The notes below the pieces were generated by a model. It was not told the origin of the DNA and did no database searches. It worked only from the letters and a program-made list of their open reading frames with translations. Positions 1 through 6,135 of a DNA stretch of 6,135 nucleotides are shown in pieces. The stretch is from Acidobacteriota bacterium (GTDB taxonomy: Bacteria > Acidobacteriota > Terriglobia > Acidiferrales > UBA7541), in contig PMOV01000342.1 of NCBI GenBank assembly GCA_003161195.1, positions 1 through 6,135 on the forward strand, given 5' to 3'. A program made the position numbers and the translations under genes. Each line of letters opens with the position of its first letter. The first letter of the stretch is position 1.

Positions 1-636
1 CCTGCCGCAGGAATGCGCTACTACGACGCCGCCAAGGACTCTGGCGCGATGATCTTGGACCACTACACCGGCGTCGGTGAGGTCCTGGCCGTTCACGACC
101 TCGACGAAGTGTTTGGCGCTTTGCACCAGCCCCTGCGCATCAAACGCGGCAGCCTCTTTTCCCTGGACGACGCCAAAAACAACGACCTCATTTTTATCGG
201 TTCCCCGGCGGAAAATCTCGCGCTACTGGAGATTCCCAGCACCAAGCAGTTCCTGTTTCGGCGTGTCACCTCCGGTCCCCGCCAGGGCGACACGAAGCTC
301 GTCAACGTGCGTCCCCAGCCCGGCGAGCAGTCCGAGTACATCGCGACCACCCCCACCCAGCCACTCACTGAGGACTACGCACTCGTGGCTCTGGTTCCCG
401 GCCTCAATCCCGCGCGCTCGGAATTAATCCTCGCCGGGACGACGACGCTAGGCACGCAGGCCGCCGTGGAATTTGTGTGCAGCGAAAATTTATTGCAAGA
501 GCTGATGCGCCGGCTTTCGGTTTCTCAACCCGGCGCGTTAAAACCCTTCGAGGCCGTCATTCGTGTAAAAGTGGCCCGCGGGGTGCCGGTAGAATCGGAC
601 ATTGTAGCCTTGCGTGGCGAGACGGCTGCGCAATAG
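1..636 (+). CDS. Conserved hypothetical protein, C-terminal part (5' end outside window)
   Basis: The frame is open from the first base, so this is the end of a longer gene; 211 codons are visible before the TAG stop. The first ATG, at 13, is probably internal: the AGGA before it touches the ATG with no spacer, and the frame continues upstream. Counting from that ATG, visible blocks are a hydrophobic strand followed by IGSPAEN (about 62-68), PQPGEQSEY (101-109), a strand YALVALVPGL (122-131), and the Thr/Gly-rich LAGTTTLGTQAAVEF (140-154). It ends with an RVKVARGVPVESDIVALR-like strand. From memory, this block order resembles the C-terminal domain of uncharacterised acidobacterial proteins, some with an N-terminal winged helix. 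That recall is not verified here, and the N-terminus that would settle it lies outside the window. No signal peptide or membrane segment is seen in the visible part. Function unknown. It converges on the TPR gene with 7 bases between stops. Confidence 0.8.
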   Translation, partial: PAAGMRYYDAAKDSGAMILDHYTGVGEVLAVHDLDEVFGALHQPLRIKRGSLFSLDDAKNNDLIFIGSPAENLALLEIPSTKQFLFRRVTSGPRQGDTKLVNVRPQPGEQSEYIATTPTQPLTEDYALVALVPGLNPARSELILAGTTTLGTQAAVEFVCSENLLQELMRRLSVSQPGALKPFEAVIRVKVARGVPVESDIVALRGETAAQ

Positions 637-643
637 AAATTAC

Positions 644-2425
644 CTACGGCATTGTGAGCGTGGGATCCAACCGCAGCGCTTCCTGAAACTCCCGCTTCGC
701 GCCCTCCGCATTGCCTTTGCGCCGCAACGCTAGCCCCAGCTGATAGTGCGCGTCTGCATAATCCGGTTTGGCCTCCAGCGCGGCGTGAAATTGCGAGAGC
801 GCGCCCTCCATATCTCCCGCGCTCATCAGCCGCTTGCCGGAGTTCGTGGCAAACACCGCGGCCTGCAAATTATTTTTATCGCGCGCAATATCCGTCCCGG
901 CTTTGCTTTCGGCGCTCGCGCCCGCGCTGTCGCCCAGTTGCCGCAACACCCCCGCCAGCGTGGTATGCGCCCCGGCAAAATCCGGCTGCAGTCGAATCGC
1001 CTCGCGCAATGCCGCCGCCGCATCCGCCAATTTCCCTTGCTGCTTCAGCACCGTGCCCAGCGTGTAGTACGCCTCCGCATAATCGCCGCGCGCATGAATC
1101 GCCGCGCGCAACTCTTCCGCCGCGGTCCCCAGTTCGCCCTGTTGCCACAGCGTCACGCCCAGCGTGTAGTGCGCATCGGCCTGCTCGGGATCGATCTCCG
1201 TGGCGCGGCGAAACTCCGCCACCGCCTCCGGCAATTTATCCTTCAGCTTCAGCGCCAGCCCCAGATCGTAGTGCAGCGTGGGGTCCTGCGGCGCGGCCTT
1301 GAGCGCCGCGGTGAATTGCGCCAGCGCCGCATCAAAATCCGTCAATTGCAGATACGCCACGCCCAGGTTCTTGCGGTACCCGCTATCCTCGGGCCGCGCC
1401 CGCAGCGCTTCGCCAAATTCCTTCACCGCGCCATTCCCGTCACCCACTTGCAGCAGCGCCAACCCCAGGTTGTTGTGCGCATCGGCGCTTTGCCCCTCGA
1501 GCGCCACCACCTTGCGAAATGCCGCCACCGCTTCATGGGCATCTCCCGCGCGCTGCTCCAGCAAACCCAGCGCGTTCAGCGCCTCCGAATAATCCGCTTG
1601 CGCCGCCACCGCCGCACGAAACTCCGCCAGCGCCTCCGCGGTTTTGTTTTCCGCCCGCGACACGCGCCCCAGGTAATAGTGCGCCTGCGCATTCGCGGGG
1701 TCGATGCGCAGCGTCTCGCGCAATTCTGGCTCCGCCAGCTCCGTCTTGCCTTGCTGTTCGCGCAGCACGCCCAGGTGCAGGTGCGGCGCCAGCGCGTCCG
1801 GCGCAAACCGCTCCGCCGCCGCAAATTCCACCGCCGCCTCCTCGAGCCTCTCCTGCTGCACCAACACCGTTCCTAGTTCGTCATGCAACTGCGCCCGCTG
1901 CGGCTCCAGCGCAATCGCCCGTCGAAATTCCTGCACCGCCGCAACGCCTTCGCCGGACAACGCCTCGGTACGCGCCAGCGTGCGCGACGCCTCGGAATCT
2001 TCCGGCGCCAGCGTCACCGCCAGGTGTGCCTCGCGCAGCGCGTCGCTGTTCCTGCCGTCCTGCAGCAACGCGTTCGCCAGGTTCATGCGCGCTTGCGCAA
2101 ACTCCGGCTTCAGCCGCACCGCCATCAGCAACTGCACCACCGCCCCCGCCACCTCGCCTTGGTTCAACAGCACCCAGCCCAGCGAGTTGTGCGCCTCCGC
2201 GCTCGACGGCGCCAGCCGCACCACTTTCTCAAACGTCGCACGCGCCGCAGCCAAATCGCCGGCCTGCAATTGCACAACACCTTTAGCGTACAAACTCTGT
2301 ACTGCGCTGGGTTGCGCCGCGGATGCCGAACCTGCACCCTGGCCCAACGCAATTTGCGCCAACATGACGCAGCAGCACGCCACGCCCGCCGCAAACCTGC
2401 GCGCCCCCCGCAAAAATGTCCGCAT
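644..2425 (-). CDS. Exported tetratricopeptide (TPR) repeat protein
   Basis: This is a 593-residue protein made almost wholly of TPR units, the 34-residue helix-turn-helix repeats that form a superhelical protein-binding scaffold. An N-terminal signal sequence is clear: basic RGARR, then a hydrophobic stretch FAAGVACCCVMLAQIAL, with likely cleavage near ALG|QG. The protein should act in the periplasm or at the cell surface. Thirteen units follow at exact 34-residue spacing (about 42-483). A degenerate unit and linker come next (484-522), then two final units (523-590) that end almost at the stop. TPR hallmarks (AHYxLG, GxxxxA, LxxxPxx) recur in most units. An in-frame ATG lies 9 bases upstream (2434), but AAGGA sits 8 nt before the inner ATG, so the inner start is preferred. 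No catalytic domain is visible, so partners cannot be named. The divergent neighbour is a CRTAC/UnbV gene, a possible partner by context only. Confidence 0.93.
   Translation of the reverse strand: MRTFLRGARRFAAGVACCCVMLAQIALGQGAGSASAAQPSAVQSLYAKGVVQLQAGDLAAARATFEKVVRLAPSSAEAHNSLGWVLLNQGEVAGAVVQLLMAVRLKPEFAQARMNLANALLQDGRNSDALREAHLAVTLAPEDSEASRTLARTEALSGEGVAAVQEFRRAIALEPQRAQLHDELGTVLVQQERLEEAAVEFAAAERFAPDALAPHLHLGVLREQQGKTELAEPELRETLRIDPANAQAHYYLGRVSRAENKTAEALAEFRAAVAAQADYSEALNALGLLEQRAGDAHEAVAAFRKVVALEGQSADAHNNLGLALLQVGDGNGAVKEFGEALRARPEDSGYRKNLGVAYLQLTDFDAALAQFTAALKAAPQDPTLHYDLGLALKLKDKLPEAVAEFRRATEIDPEQADAHYTLGVTLWQQGELGTAAEELRAAIHARGDYAEAYYTLGTVLKQQGKLADAAAALREAIRLQPDFAGAHTTLAGVLRQLGDSAGASAESKAGTDIARDKNNLQAAVFATNSGKRLMSAGDMEGALSQFHAALEAKPDYADAHYQLGLALRRKGNAEGAKREFQEALRLDPTLTMP
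977..2302 (-). repeat. Tandem array of 13 TPR-coding units, period 102 nt
   Basis: Dividing the protein into 34-residue blocks from the codon at 2302 keeps the TPR positions in register for 13 consecutive units without any insertion or deletion (442 residues). Most blocks begin with a variant of ADAHYxLG and end with a variant of LxPxx. The units are diverged rather than identical, so this is an old protein repeat, not a recent DNA duplication. A further pair of units lies at 656-859 after a degenerate spacer. Confidence 0.85.
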
Positions 2426-2433
2426 ACTTAGCA

Positions 2434-2438
2434 TCCTT
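2434..2438 (-). promoter_or_regulatory. Shine-Dalgarno site deciding the TPR gene start
   Basis: On the minus strand the sequence reads AAGGATGCTAAGTATG. AAGGA is followed by an 8-nt spacer and the ATG at 2425, which is ideal spacing. The upstream in-frame ATG (2434) overlaps the AAGGA itself and so has no usable site at normal distance. This favours the 593-residue over the 596-residue form. Confidence 0.6.
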
Positions 2439-2526
2439 ACGCAACCCCGGCCAATATGCTAGCGTCCCCGACGCGGCAATGCGCAGCGCTGGGGAGCACA
2501 AATAAAACGTTCCGGCTCGGCAGCGT

Positions 2527-2532
2527 TATACT
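2527..2532 (+). promoter_or_regulatory. Possible -10 element (TATACT) for the CRTAC/UnbV gene
   Basis: TATACT matches the sigma-70 -10 consensus at five of six positions. Transcription would begin near 2539, giving a short leader before the ATG at 2555 or 2570. No good -35 hexamer is found at 16-18 nt spacing (17 nt upstream reads AAAACG). The call is therefore tentative. If right, it excludes the upstream ATG at 2456 as the start. For the minus-strand TPR gene only a weak pair was seen between 2453 and 2479: TTGCCG and CATATT with a 15-nt spacer. Confidence 0.35.
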
Positions 2533-2554
2533 CGCTACGGTCCATCACCTAGGA

Positions 2555-4360
2555 ATGCCGGCTAAATCGATGCTTCGTATCCGACTCGTACGCTTGCGCG
2601 CTTGCGCCTGCGCTGCCGCTTTACTGTTGTTGGCGGGGCCGGCCTTTCCGCAACTTCCGCCGGCCGCCAACACGCCTCCAGCGAGCAAGCCCGCAACTTC
2701 CGCGACCATCTCCGCGTCCCCGCCGCTCGCCTACTTCACCGACATCGCCGCCAAGGCCGGCCTTCGCTCCGCCACCACCTTCGGCGGCCTGCGCTCAAAA
2801 AAATACATCATCGAAACCACCGGCACCGGCGTGGCCATCTTCGATTACGACAACGACGGCTGGCCCGACATCTTCATCGTCAACGGCACCACCCTCGACG
2901 CCCAGCCCAATCCCGCCGCCCCGCAGCCCACCAGCCACCTCTACCACAACAATCACGACGGTACCTTCACCGATGTCACGCAAAAAGCCGGCCTCACCCA
3001 CACCGGCTGGGGACAAGGCGTCTGCGTCGGCGACTATGACAACGATGGCCGCGACGACCTCTTCGTCACCTATTACGGTAAAAACGTCCTCTACCACAAT
3101 AATGGCGACGGCACCTTCACCGACGTCAGCAATTCCGCTGGCGTCGCGGGCAACGGCAAATCCTGGGGCAGCGGCTGCGCCTTCCTCGATTATGACCGCG
3201 ACGGCCATCTTGATCTCTTCGTCTCCAATTACGTCGCCTTCGATCTCGCCACCGCTCCCGCCCCCGGCGACCGCCCCAACTGTCTCTGGAAAGGTGTCCC
3301 CGTCATGTGCGGCCCCATGGGCTTGCCCTCCGCGCCCAACATCCTCTATCACAATCGCGGCAACGGCACCTTCGAGGACGTCACCAAAGAAGCCCACATC
3401 GACAAAACCAACGGCCACTATTCGTTAAGCGTCTCCACGCTCGATTTCGATGAAGACGGCTGGCCCGACATTTACGTCGCCTGCGATAGCACCGCCAGCA
3501 TTCTCTATCGCAACAATCACGACGGCACCTTCACCGACGTCGCCGTCATCGCCGGCGCCGCCTTCAACGAAGACGGCAAGGAGCAAGCCGGTATGGGCAG
3601 CACCGTCGCCGACTATAACGGTGACGGCCACCTGGACATTTTCAAAACCAATTTCTCCGACGACACCTCCACACTCTACCGCAACAACGGCAACGGCACC
3701 TTCGACGACGTCACCACCGCCGCCGGCCTGGGTCTCCACACGCAATATCTCGGCTGGGGCGCCATGTTCTTCGATTTTGACAATGACGGCTGGCCCGATC
3801 TCCTGCTCGTAAACGGCCACGTCTATCCCGAGGTCGACTCCCAGCATCTCGGCAGCAACTACGAAGAGCCCCGCGTTCTCTATCACAACAACGGCCCGGA
3901 CAAATCGGGCCACGTCACTTTCGCCGACATTTCCGCACAGTCCGGCCCAGGCATCACCGCCGCCACTTCATCGCGCGGCCTGGCCATCGGCGATCTTTGG
4001 AACGACGGCAAACTCTCCGCCGTCATAAGCAACATGAACGCCCCGCCCAGCCTGCTGGTCAACAGCACCCGCACACCCAATCACTGGCTAGCGATCAAAA
4101 CGGTAGGCACCAAATCCAATCGCGACGCCATCGGCGCAAAATTACGCCTCAAAGTAGGCAACCGCATCCTAATCGACGAAGTCCGCAGCGGCTCCAGCTA
4201 CAACTCCAACAACGATATGCGCATCCACTTCGGCCTGGGCCCCGCCACAAAGGTAGATTGGCTGGAAATCGCCTGGCCCAGCGGCTTAACCGAACGTTTC
4301 GCAAATCCCTCCATCGACAGAATCCAAACTCTCAAAGAAGGCACAGGGAAGTCGTTGTAG
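2555..4360 (+). CDS. Exported CRTAC/ASPIC-UnbV family protein with FG-GAP/VCBS propeller repeats
   Basis: The protein has 601 residues from this start. An N-terminal signal sequence comes first (basic RIRLVRLR, hydrophobic ACACAAALLLLAGPAF, then a Pro/Ala/Ser-rich linker), so it is probably exported. Six Ca2+-type loops of form DxDxDGxxD follow at about 97-105, 160-168, 212-220, 297-305, 353-361 and 407-415 (the fifth reads DYNGDGHLD), with a decayed seventh (DLWNDGKLS, 480-488). Most alternate with YHNNxDGTFTDV strands, typical of FG-GAP/VCBS beta-propeller blades. The C-terminus (about 518-590) is an ASPIC/UnbV domain: TKSNRDAIGAKL, DEVRSGSSYNSNND, HFGLG, WPSG. Family members are thought to bind ligands or surfaces; no enzymatic motif is seen. 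A Cys pair (CLWKGVPVMC, 243-252) sits in an insertion between blades 3 and 4 and may be disulfide-bonded. Start: ATGs at 2456, 2555 and 2570 share the frame. The signal peptide and the -10 favour 2555 or 2570, though neither has a well-spaced SD (AGGA touches 2555 and is 15 nt from 2570). Confidence 0.92.
   Translation: MPAKSMLRIRLVRLRACACAAALLLLAGPAFPQLPPAANTPPASKPATSATISASPPLAYFTDIAAKAGLRSATTFGGLRSKKYIIETTGTGVAIFDYDNDGWPDIFIVNGTTLDAQPNPAAPQPTSHLYHNNHDGTFTDVTQKAGLTHTGWGQGVCVGDYDNDGRDDLFVTYYGKNVLYHNNGDGTFTDVSNSAGVAGNGKSWGSGCAFLDYDRDGHLDLFVSNYVAFDLATAPAPGDRPNCLWKGVPVMCGPMGLPSAPNILYHNRGNGTFEDVTKEAHIDKTNGHYSLSVSTLDFDEDGWPDIYVACDSTASILYRNNHDGTFTDVAVIAGAAFNEDGKEQAGMGSTVADYNGDGHLDIFKTNFSDDTSTLYRNNGNGTFDDVTTAAGLGLHTQYLGWGAMFFDFDNDGWPDLLLVNGHVYPEVDSQHLGSNYEEPRVLYHNNGPDKSGHVTFADISAQSGPGITAATSSRGLAIGDLWNDGKLSAVISNMNAPPSLLVNSTRTPNHWLAIKTVGTKSNRDAIGAKLRLKVGNRILIDEVRSGSSYNSNNDMRIHFGLGPATKVDWLEIAWPSGLTERFANPSIDRIQTLKEGTGKSL
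2843..3799 (+). repeat. Six Asp-rich calcium-loop/propeller modules
   Basis: This stretch runs from the first to the sixth DxDxDGxxD loop. Between loops, a YHNN/YRNN-x-D/N-G-T-F-x-D-V strand recurs at similar positions. The DNA also repeats closely: blocks near 2945 and 3509 share the run ACAATCACGACGG and then the same GTACCTTCACCGA-like codons. The repeat spacing is irregular (insertions between blades 1-2 and 3-4), unlike the TPR array in the neighbouring gene. Confidence 0.8.
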
Positions 4361-4395
4361 TGGCAAATCTTTAGATTCGCATCTTTCTTCTTTCT

Positions 4396-5406
4396 CTATT
4401 GCTCTAAATGACGCGATGGCGTGGCTCCATTAATCTTTGCCTCCGCCACTCCCACATACTTGTCCGCCCCACCATAATAAAAAAGATTCCGCCCGCCCTT
4501 CTCAGCCATTCCCTCCACAAAAACCACATTGGGAACCTGGCCCGTCTTCTCCCACTCCAACTCCGGCCCAAAAACCGCATGCTCCGATCTCGCCACCAAC
4601 TTCTGCGGGTCCCGCAAATCAAACACCGCCACGCCCGCCCGATATACCAGCTTGTCATCTGCCCCGTTGTAAATCAAAACAATCCCGTCGTGCGTAATGA
4701 TCGGCGCTGGCCCCGGCTCCACAACGCGCTCATCAAATTTCCCCGCTCGCCGCGGCAACACCGGCGCCACGGTCGCCTCCGTCCAATGCATCAAGTCCGT
4801 CGAATACGAGAGCCCCATCTGATCGGTCTTGTCCGCCGCCGTCCCTAGCCAATACATCCAATACTTCCCGTCAATCTTCTCCGGCACAATCGCGCCAGAC
4901 TTGGTCCATCCCACATTCCAATTCCCTTGGTACGCCGGTATTATCACGCCCAAACGCTCCCAATGCCGCAAATCCCGCGAAGTCGCCAAACACAATTGCG
5001 CATCTTTTTTGTTGTAACCGGTATACGTCAAATAAAACGTGTCCCCAAATCTCTGTAACCGCGGATCCTCAACGCCTCCATCTTTTTCGTACTCCGCTTC
5101 CGGCGAGAGGACCGGTTCATGGTCCCGCACGAAATGTACGCCGTCCTTGCTCTCCGCGTATCCCAATCGCGACGTACCGTGCGCATCCTGCGCGCGATAC
5201 AGCATTACGTATTTCCCGTCGTAGAAAACGACCGCCGGATTAAATACTCCTGCCGACTCCCATCCCGCTCCCTGTGGTGATAAAATCGGCGTGTGCGAAA
5301 CTCGCTGCCACTTTCCAATGGGCAGCCAAACCCCAGCCGCCACGGTACAAGTTGTCAGCAGAGCGATCGCCGCTAACCGGCCGAATCGCAAGCTTCGGTT
5401 GCGCAT
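4396..5406 (-). CDS. Exported GH130-like glycosidase/phosphorylase (five-bladed beta-propeller)
   Basis: The protein has 336 residues. The N-terminus carries a signal or anchor segment (basic MRNRSLRFGR, hydrophobic about 11-27). The rest fits the GH130-type five-bladed propeller, which acts on beta-mannosides: FNPAVVFYDGKYVMLYRAQD (55-74), GVEDPR (111-116), YTGYN (128-132), WTKSGAIVPEKIDGKYWMYW (167-186), EPGPAPI (230-236), VPNVVFVEG (291-299) and YYGGADKYVGVA (310-321). The Asp of EDPR is, in characterised members, the likely catalytic acid; this comes from family knowledge. Most known GH130 phosphorylases are cytoplasmic, so an exported version may be a hydrolase or may have lost activity; substrate is unknown. 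LTTC (17-20) is a poor lipobox because the residue before Cys is Thr. The ATG directly follows the TAA of the upstream UnbV gene and no strong SD precedes it, which suggests coupled translation. GH43/GH32-like propellers are the main alternative. Confidence 0.85.
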   Translation of the reverse strand: MRNRSLRFGRLAAIALLTTCTVAAGVWLPIGKWQRVSHTPILSPQGAGWESAGVFNPAVVFYDGKYVMLYRAQDAHGTSRLGYAESKDGVHFVRDHEPVLSPEAEYEKDGGVEDPRLQRFGDTFYLTYTGYNKKDAQLCLATSRDLRHWERLGVIIPAYQGNWNVGWTKSGAIVPEKIDGKYWMYWLGTAADKTDQMGLSYSTDLMHWTEATVAPVLPRRAGKFDERVVEPGPAPIITHDGIVLIYNGADDKLVYRAGVAVFDLRDPQKLVARSEHAVFGPELEWEKTGQVPNVVFVEGMAEKGGRNLFYYGGADKYVGVAEAKINGATPSRHLEQ

Positions 5407-5409
5407 TTA
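5404..5409 (-). promoter_or_regulatory. TAAATG stop-start junction (translational coupling)
   Basis: On the minus strand the UnbV stop TAA is followed directly by the ATG of the GH130-like gene. Upstream bases (GGGCAAAAGCTAA) contain no AGGAG-like site. Re-initiation by the ribosome finishing the UnbV gene is the simplest reading, which places both genes on one transcript. Confidence 0.7.
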
Positions 5410-6135
5410 GCTTTTGCCCGATTTCGCTGAATCAAACTCCATCGTCCGCACAATTCCCTTCCCCTCCTCCACAAACAACACCCGGTTCGCCTTTAAACCT
5501 TTCATCACATCCACTACCCCGCTCGGCCATCGAACCTCCAGCAACTCCACCACGTTCGCCTTCCCAATCCCAAAATGCACTCGTAAATCATTCTGCGAAA
5601 TATAACTCCCCCCGCTCCGCACCTCATCGATCTGCGCATGCTCCTTCCCCTCCTCCGCCGGACGCGTCACGCACCGCACTCGCGCCCCAATCCCGCTACG
5701 GTTCGACTTCACCCCAATCGTCCGCACCTTGATCCAATTATTCTTCGTCGCCGAATCGCACCGCAGCAGTTGTGGAAAATCGTTCACCGTATTCACCACC
5801 ACATCGATATCCCCATCATTGTCAAAATCTCCAAACGCGCACCCCCGCGAAGCCACCGGCGTCATAATCCCCGGCCCGCCACGCGACGAAACATCCTCAA
5901 ACTTCCCATCGCGCAAATTCCGGTACAGCAATTTCTGCTGCGCATATCCCGCCTCTGTCCGCAACTGCTCCACCTCCGGATACACATGCCCGTTGCAAAT
6001 CAAAATATCCGGCCACCCATCGTTGTCCATGTCAAAAAATCCGCAGCCCCAGCCCAAAAATTGCGTGTGCTTCCCAAGTCCCGCCGGAAAAGTAGCGTCC
6101 TCAAAGTTTCCCCCGCCTGTATTGTGATAAAGCGA
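5407..6135 (-). CDS. Second CRTAC/ASPIC-UnbV protein, C-terminal part (5' end outside window)
   Basis: The frame stays open to the right edge, so only the last 242 residues are visible. A TTG at 6057 could be mistaken for a start, but the reading upstream of it (SLYHNTGGGNFEDATF..., then GLGKHTQFLGWG) is clearly propeller sequence. Visible parts are one YHNT-x-GGGNFEDA strand, two Ca2+-type loops (DMDNDGWPD and DFDNDGDID), then the ASPIC/UnbV domain: VKSNRSGIGARV, DEVRSGGSYISQND, VHFGIG, VRWPSG. It ends in a short polar tail (FDSAKSGKS). In the block from HTQ(Y/F)LGWG to NGHVYPEV plus one residue, 26 of 34 positions match the other UnbV protein in this window. The ASPIC domain here carries an extra charged loop (PAEEGKEHAQ). 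The two genes are therefore paralogues, not a recent duplication. It heads the coupled pair with the GH130-like gene. Confidence 0.92.
   Translation of the reverse strand, partial: SLYHNTGGGNFEDATFPAGLGKHTQFLGWGCGFFDMDNDGWPDILICNGHVYPEVEQLRTEAGYAQQKLLYRNLRDGKFEDVSSRGGPGIMTPVASRGCAFGDFDNDGDIDVVVNTVNDFPQLLRCDSATKNNWIKVRTIGVKSNRSGIGARVRCVTRPAEEGKEHAQIDEVRSGGSYISQNDLRVHFGIGKANVVELLEVRWPSGVVDVMKGLKANRVLFVEEGKGIVRTMEFDSAKSGKS

Noticed and set aside
637..643. Space for a shared terminator between the left-edge gene and the TPR gene
   Set aside because: Only 7 bases lie between the two stops and no GC-rich hairpin with a T tract was seen around them.
746..1876. 376-codon open frame on the + strand opposite the TPR gene
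   Set aside because: Its product is a low-complexity Arg/Gln/Leu-rich string with no domain. It stays open because the 102-nt TPR period keeps frames in register and the DNA is GC-rich.
1519..2286. 255-codon Pro/Ala-rich open frame on the + strand inside the TPR gene
   Set aside because: Composition is a shadow of antisense GC-rich codons; no start signal or recognisable motif.
2843..3799. Repeated near-identical DNA blocks as a CRISPR-like or mobile repeat
   Set aside because: The repeats keep codon frame, encode propeller blades and have irregular spacing; they are protein repeats.
2795..3913. Two long minus-strand open frames (207 and 162 codons) opposite the CRTAC/UnbV gene
   Set aside because: Their Val/Ala/Gly/Ile-rich products are antisense readings of the Asp-rich DxDxDG repeats and lack domain structure; the + strand protein has full family hallmarks.
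4361..4395. AGAT-TCGC-ATCT hairpin (4373-4384) followed by a T-rich run, as a terminator between the convergent genes
   Set aside because: The stem is only 4 bp and mostly A/T, and the T run is interrupted by C. Too weak to call an intrinsic terminator.
6055..6057. TTG as the start codon of the right-edge UnbV gene
   Set aside because: The frame continues upstream to the window edge with clear propeller sequence (YHNT, NFEDATF, HTQFLGWG), so TTG encodes an internal Leu.

Overview
The window is GC-rich bacterial DNA, packed with protein genes and almost free of non-coding sequence. It holds two large exported CRTAC/ASPIC-UnbV propeller proteins, a long exported TPR protein and a GH130-like glycosidase. 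The partial left-edge protein recalls a conserved acidobacterial hypothetical family. Together these fit best with Acidobacteriota, probably soil or environmental. This assignment rests on gene content and protein style; no marker gene is present.

Layout. Positions 1-636 (+) hold the C-terminal part of an unrecognised protein that is open at the left edge. It converges on a TPR gene (minus strand, 644-2425) with only 7 bases between the two stop codons. A short non-coding stretch (2426-2554) separates the TPR gene from a divergently transcribed CRTAC/ASPIC-UnbV gene (+, 2555-4360). That gene converges, across 35 bases, on a minus-strand pair: a second ASPIC-UnbV gene (5407-6135, cut by the right edge) followed directly by an exported GH130-like gene (4396-5406). 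Stop and start in that pair abut as TAAATG.

How the genes may work together. Three of the genes show N-terminal export signals, and the truncated UnbV gene belongs to a usually exported family. The likely setting is therefore the periplasm or cell surface: Asp-rich, probably Ca2+-binding propellers, a TPR interaction scaffold, and a five-bladed-propeller glycoside-active protein. The divergent TPR/CRTAC pair and the coupled UnbV/GH130-like pair are the two units the layout suggests. Joint function is inference. No RNA genes, mobile elements, CRISPR arrays or integration sites were seen.

Nothing here amounts to a demonstrated new system. The points most worth following are the UnbV-GH130 coupling, the exported GH130-like enzyme, the very regular 13-unit TPR array and a strand-wide C-over-G bias that ignores gene orientation.
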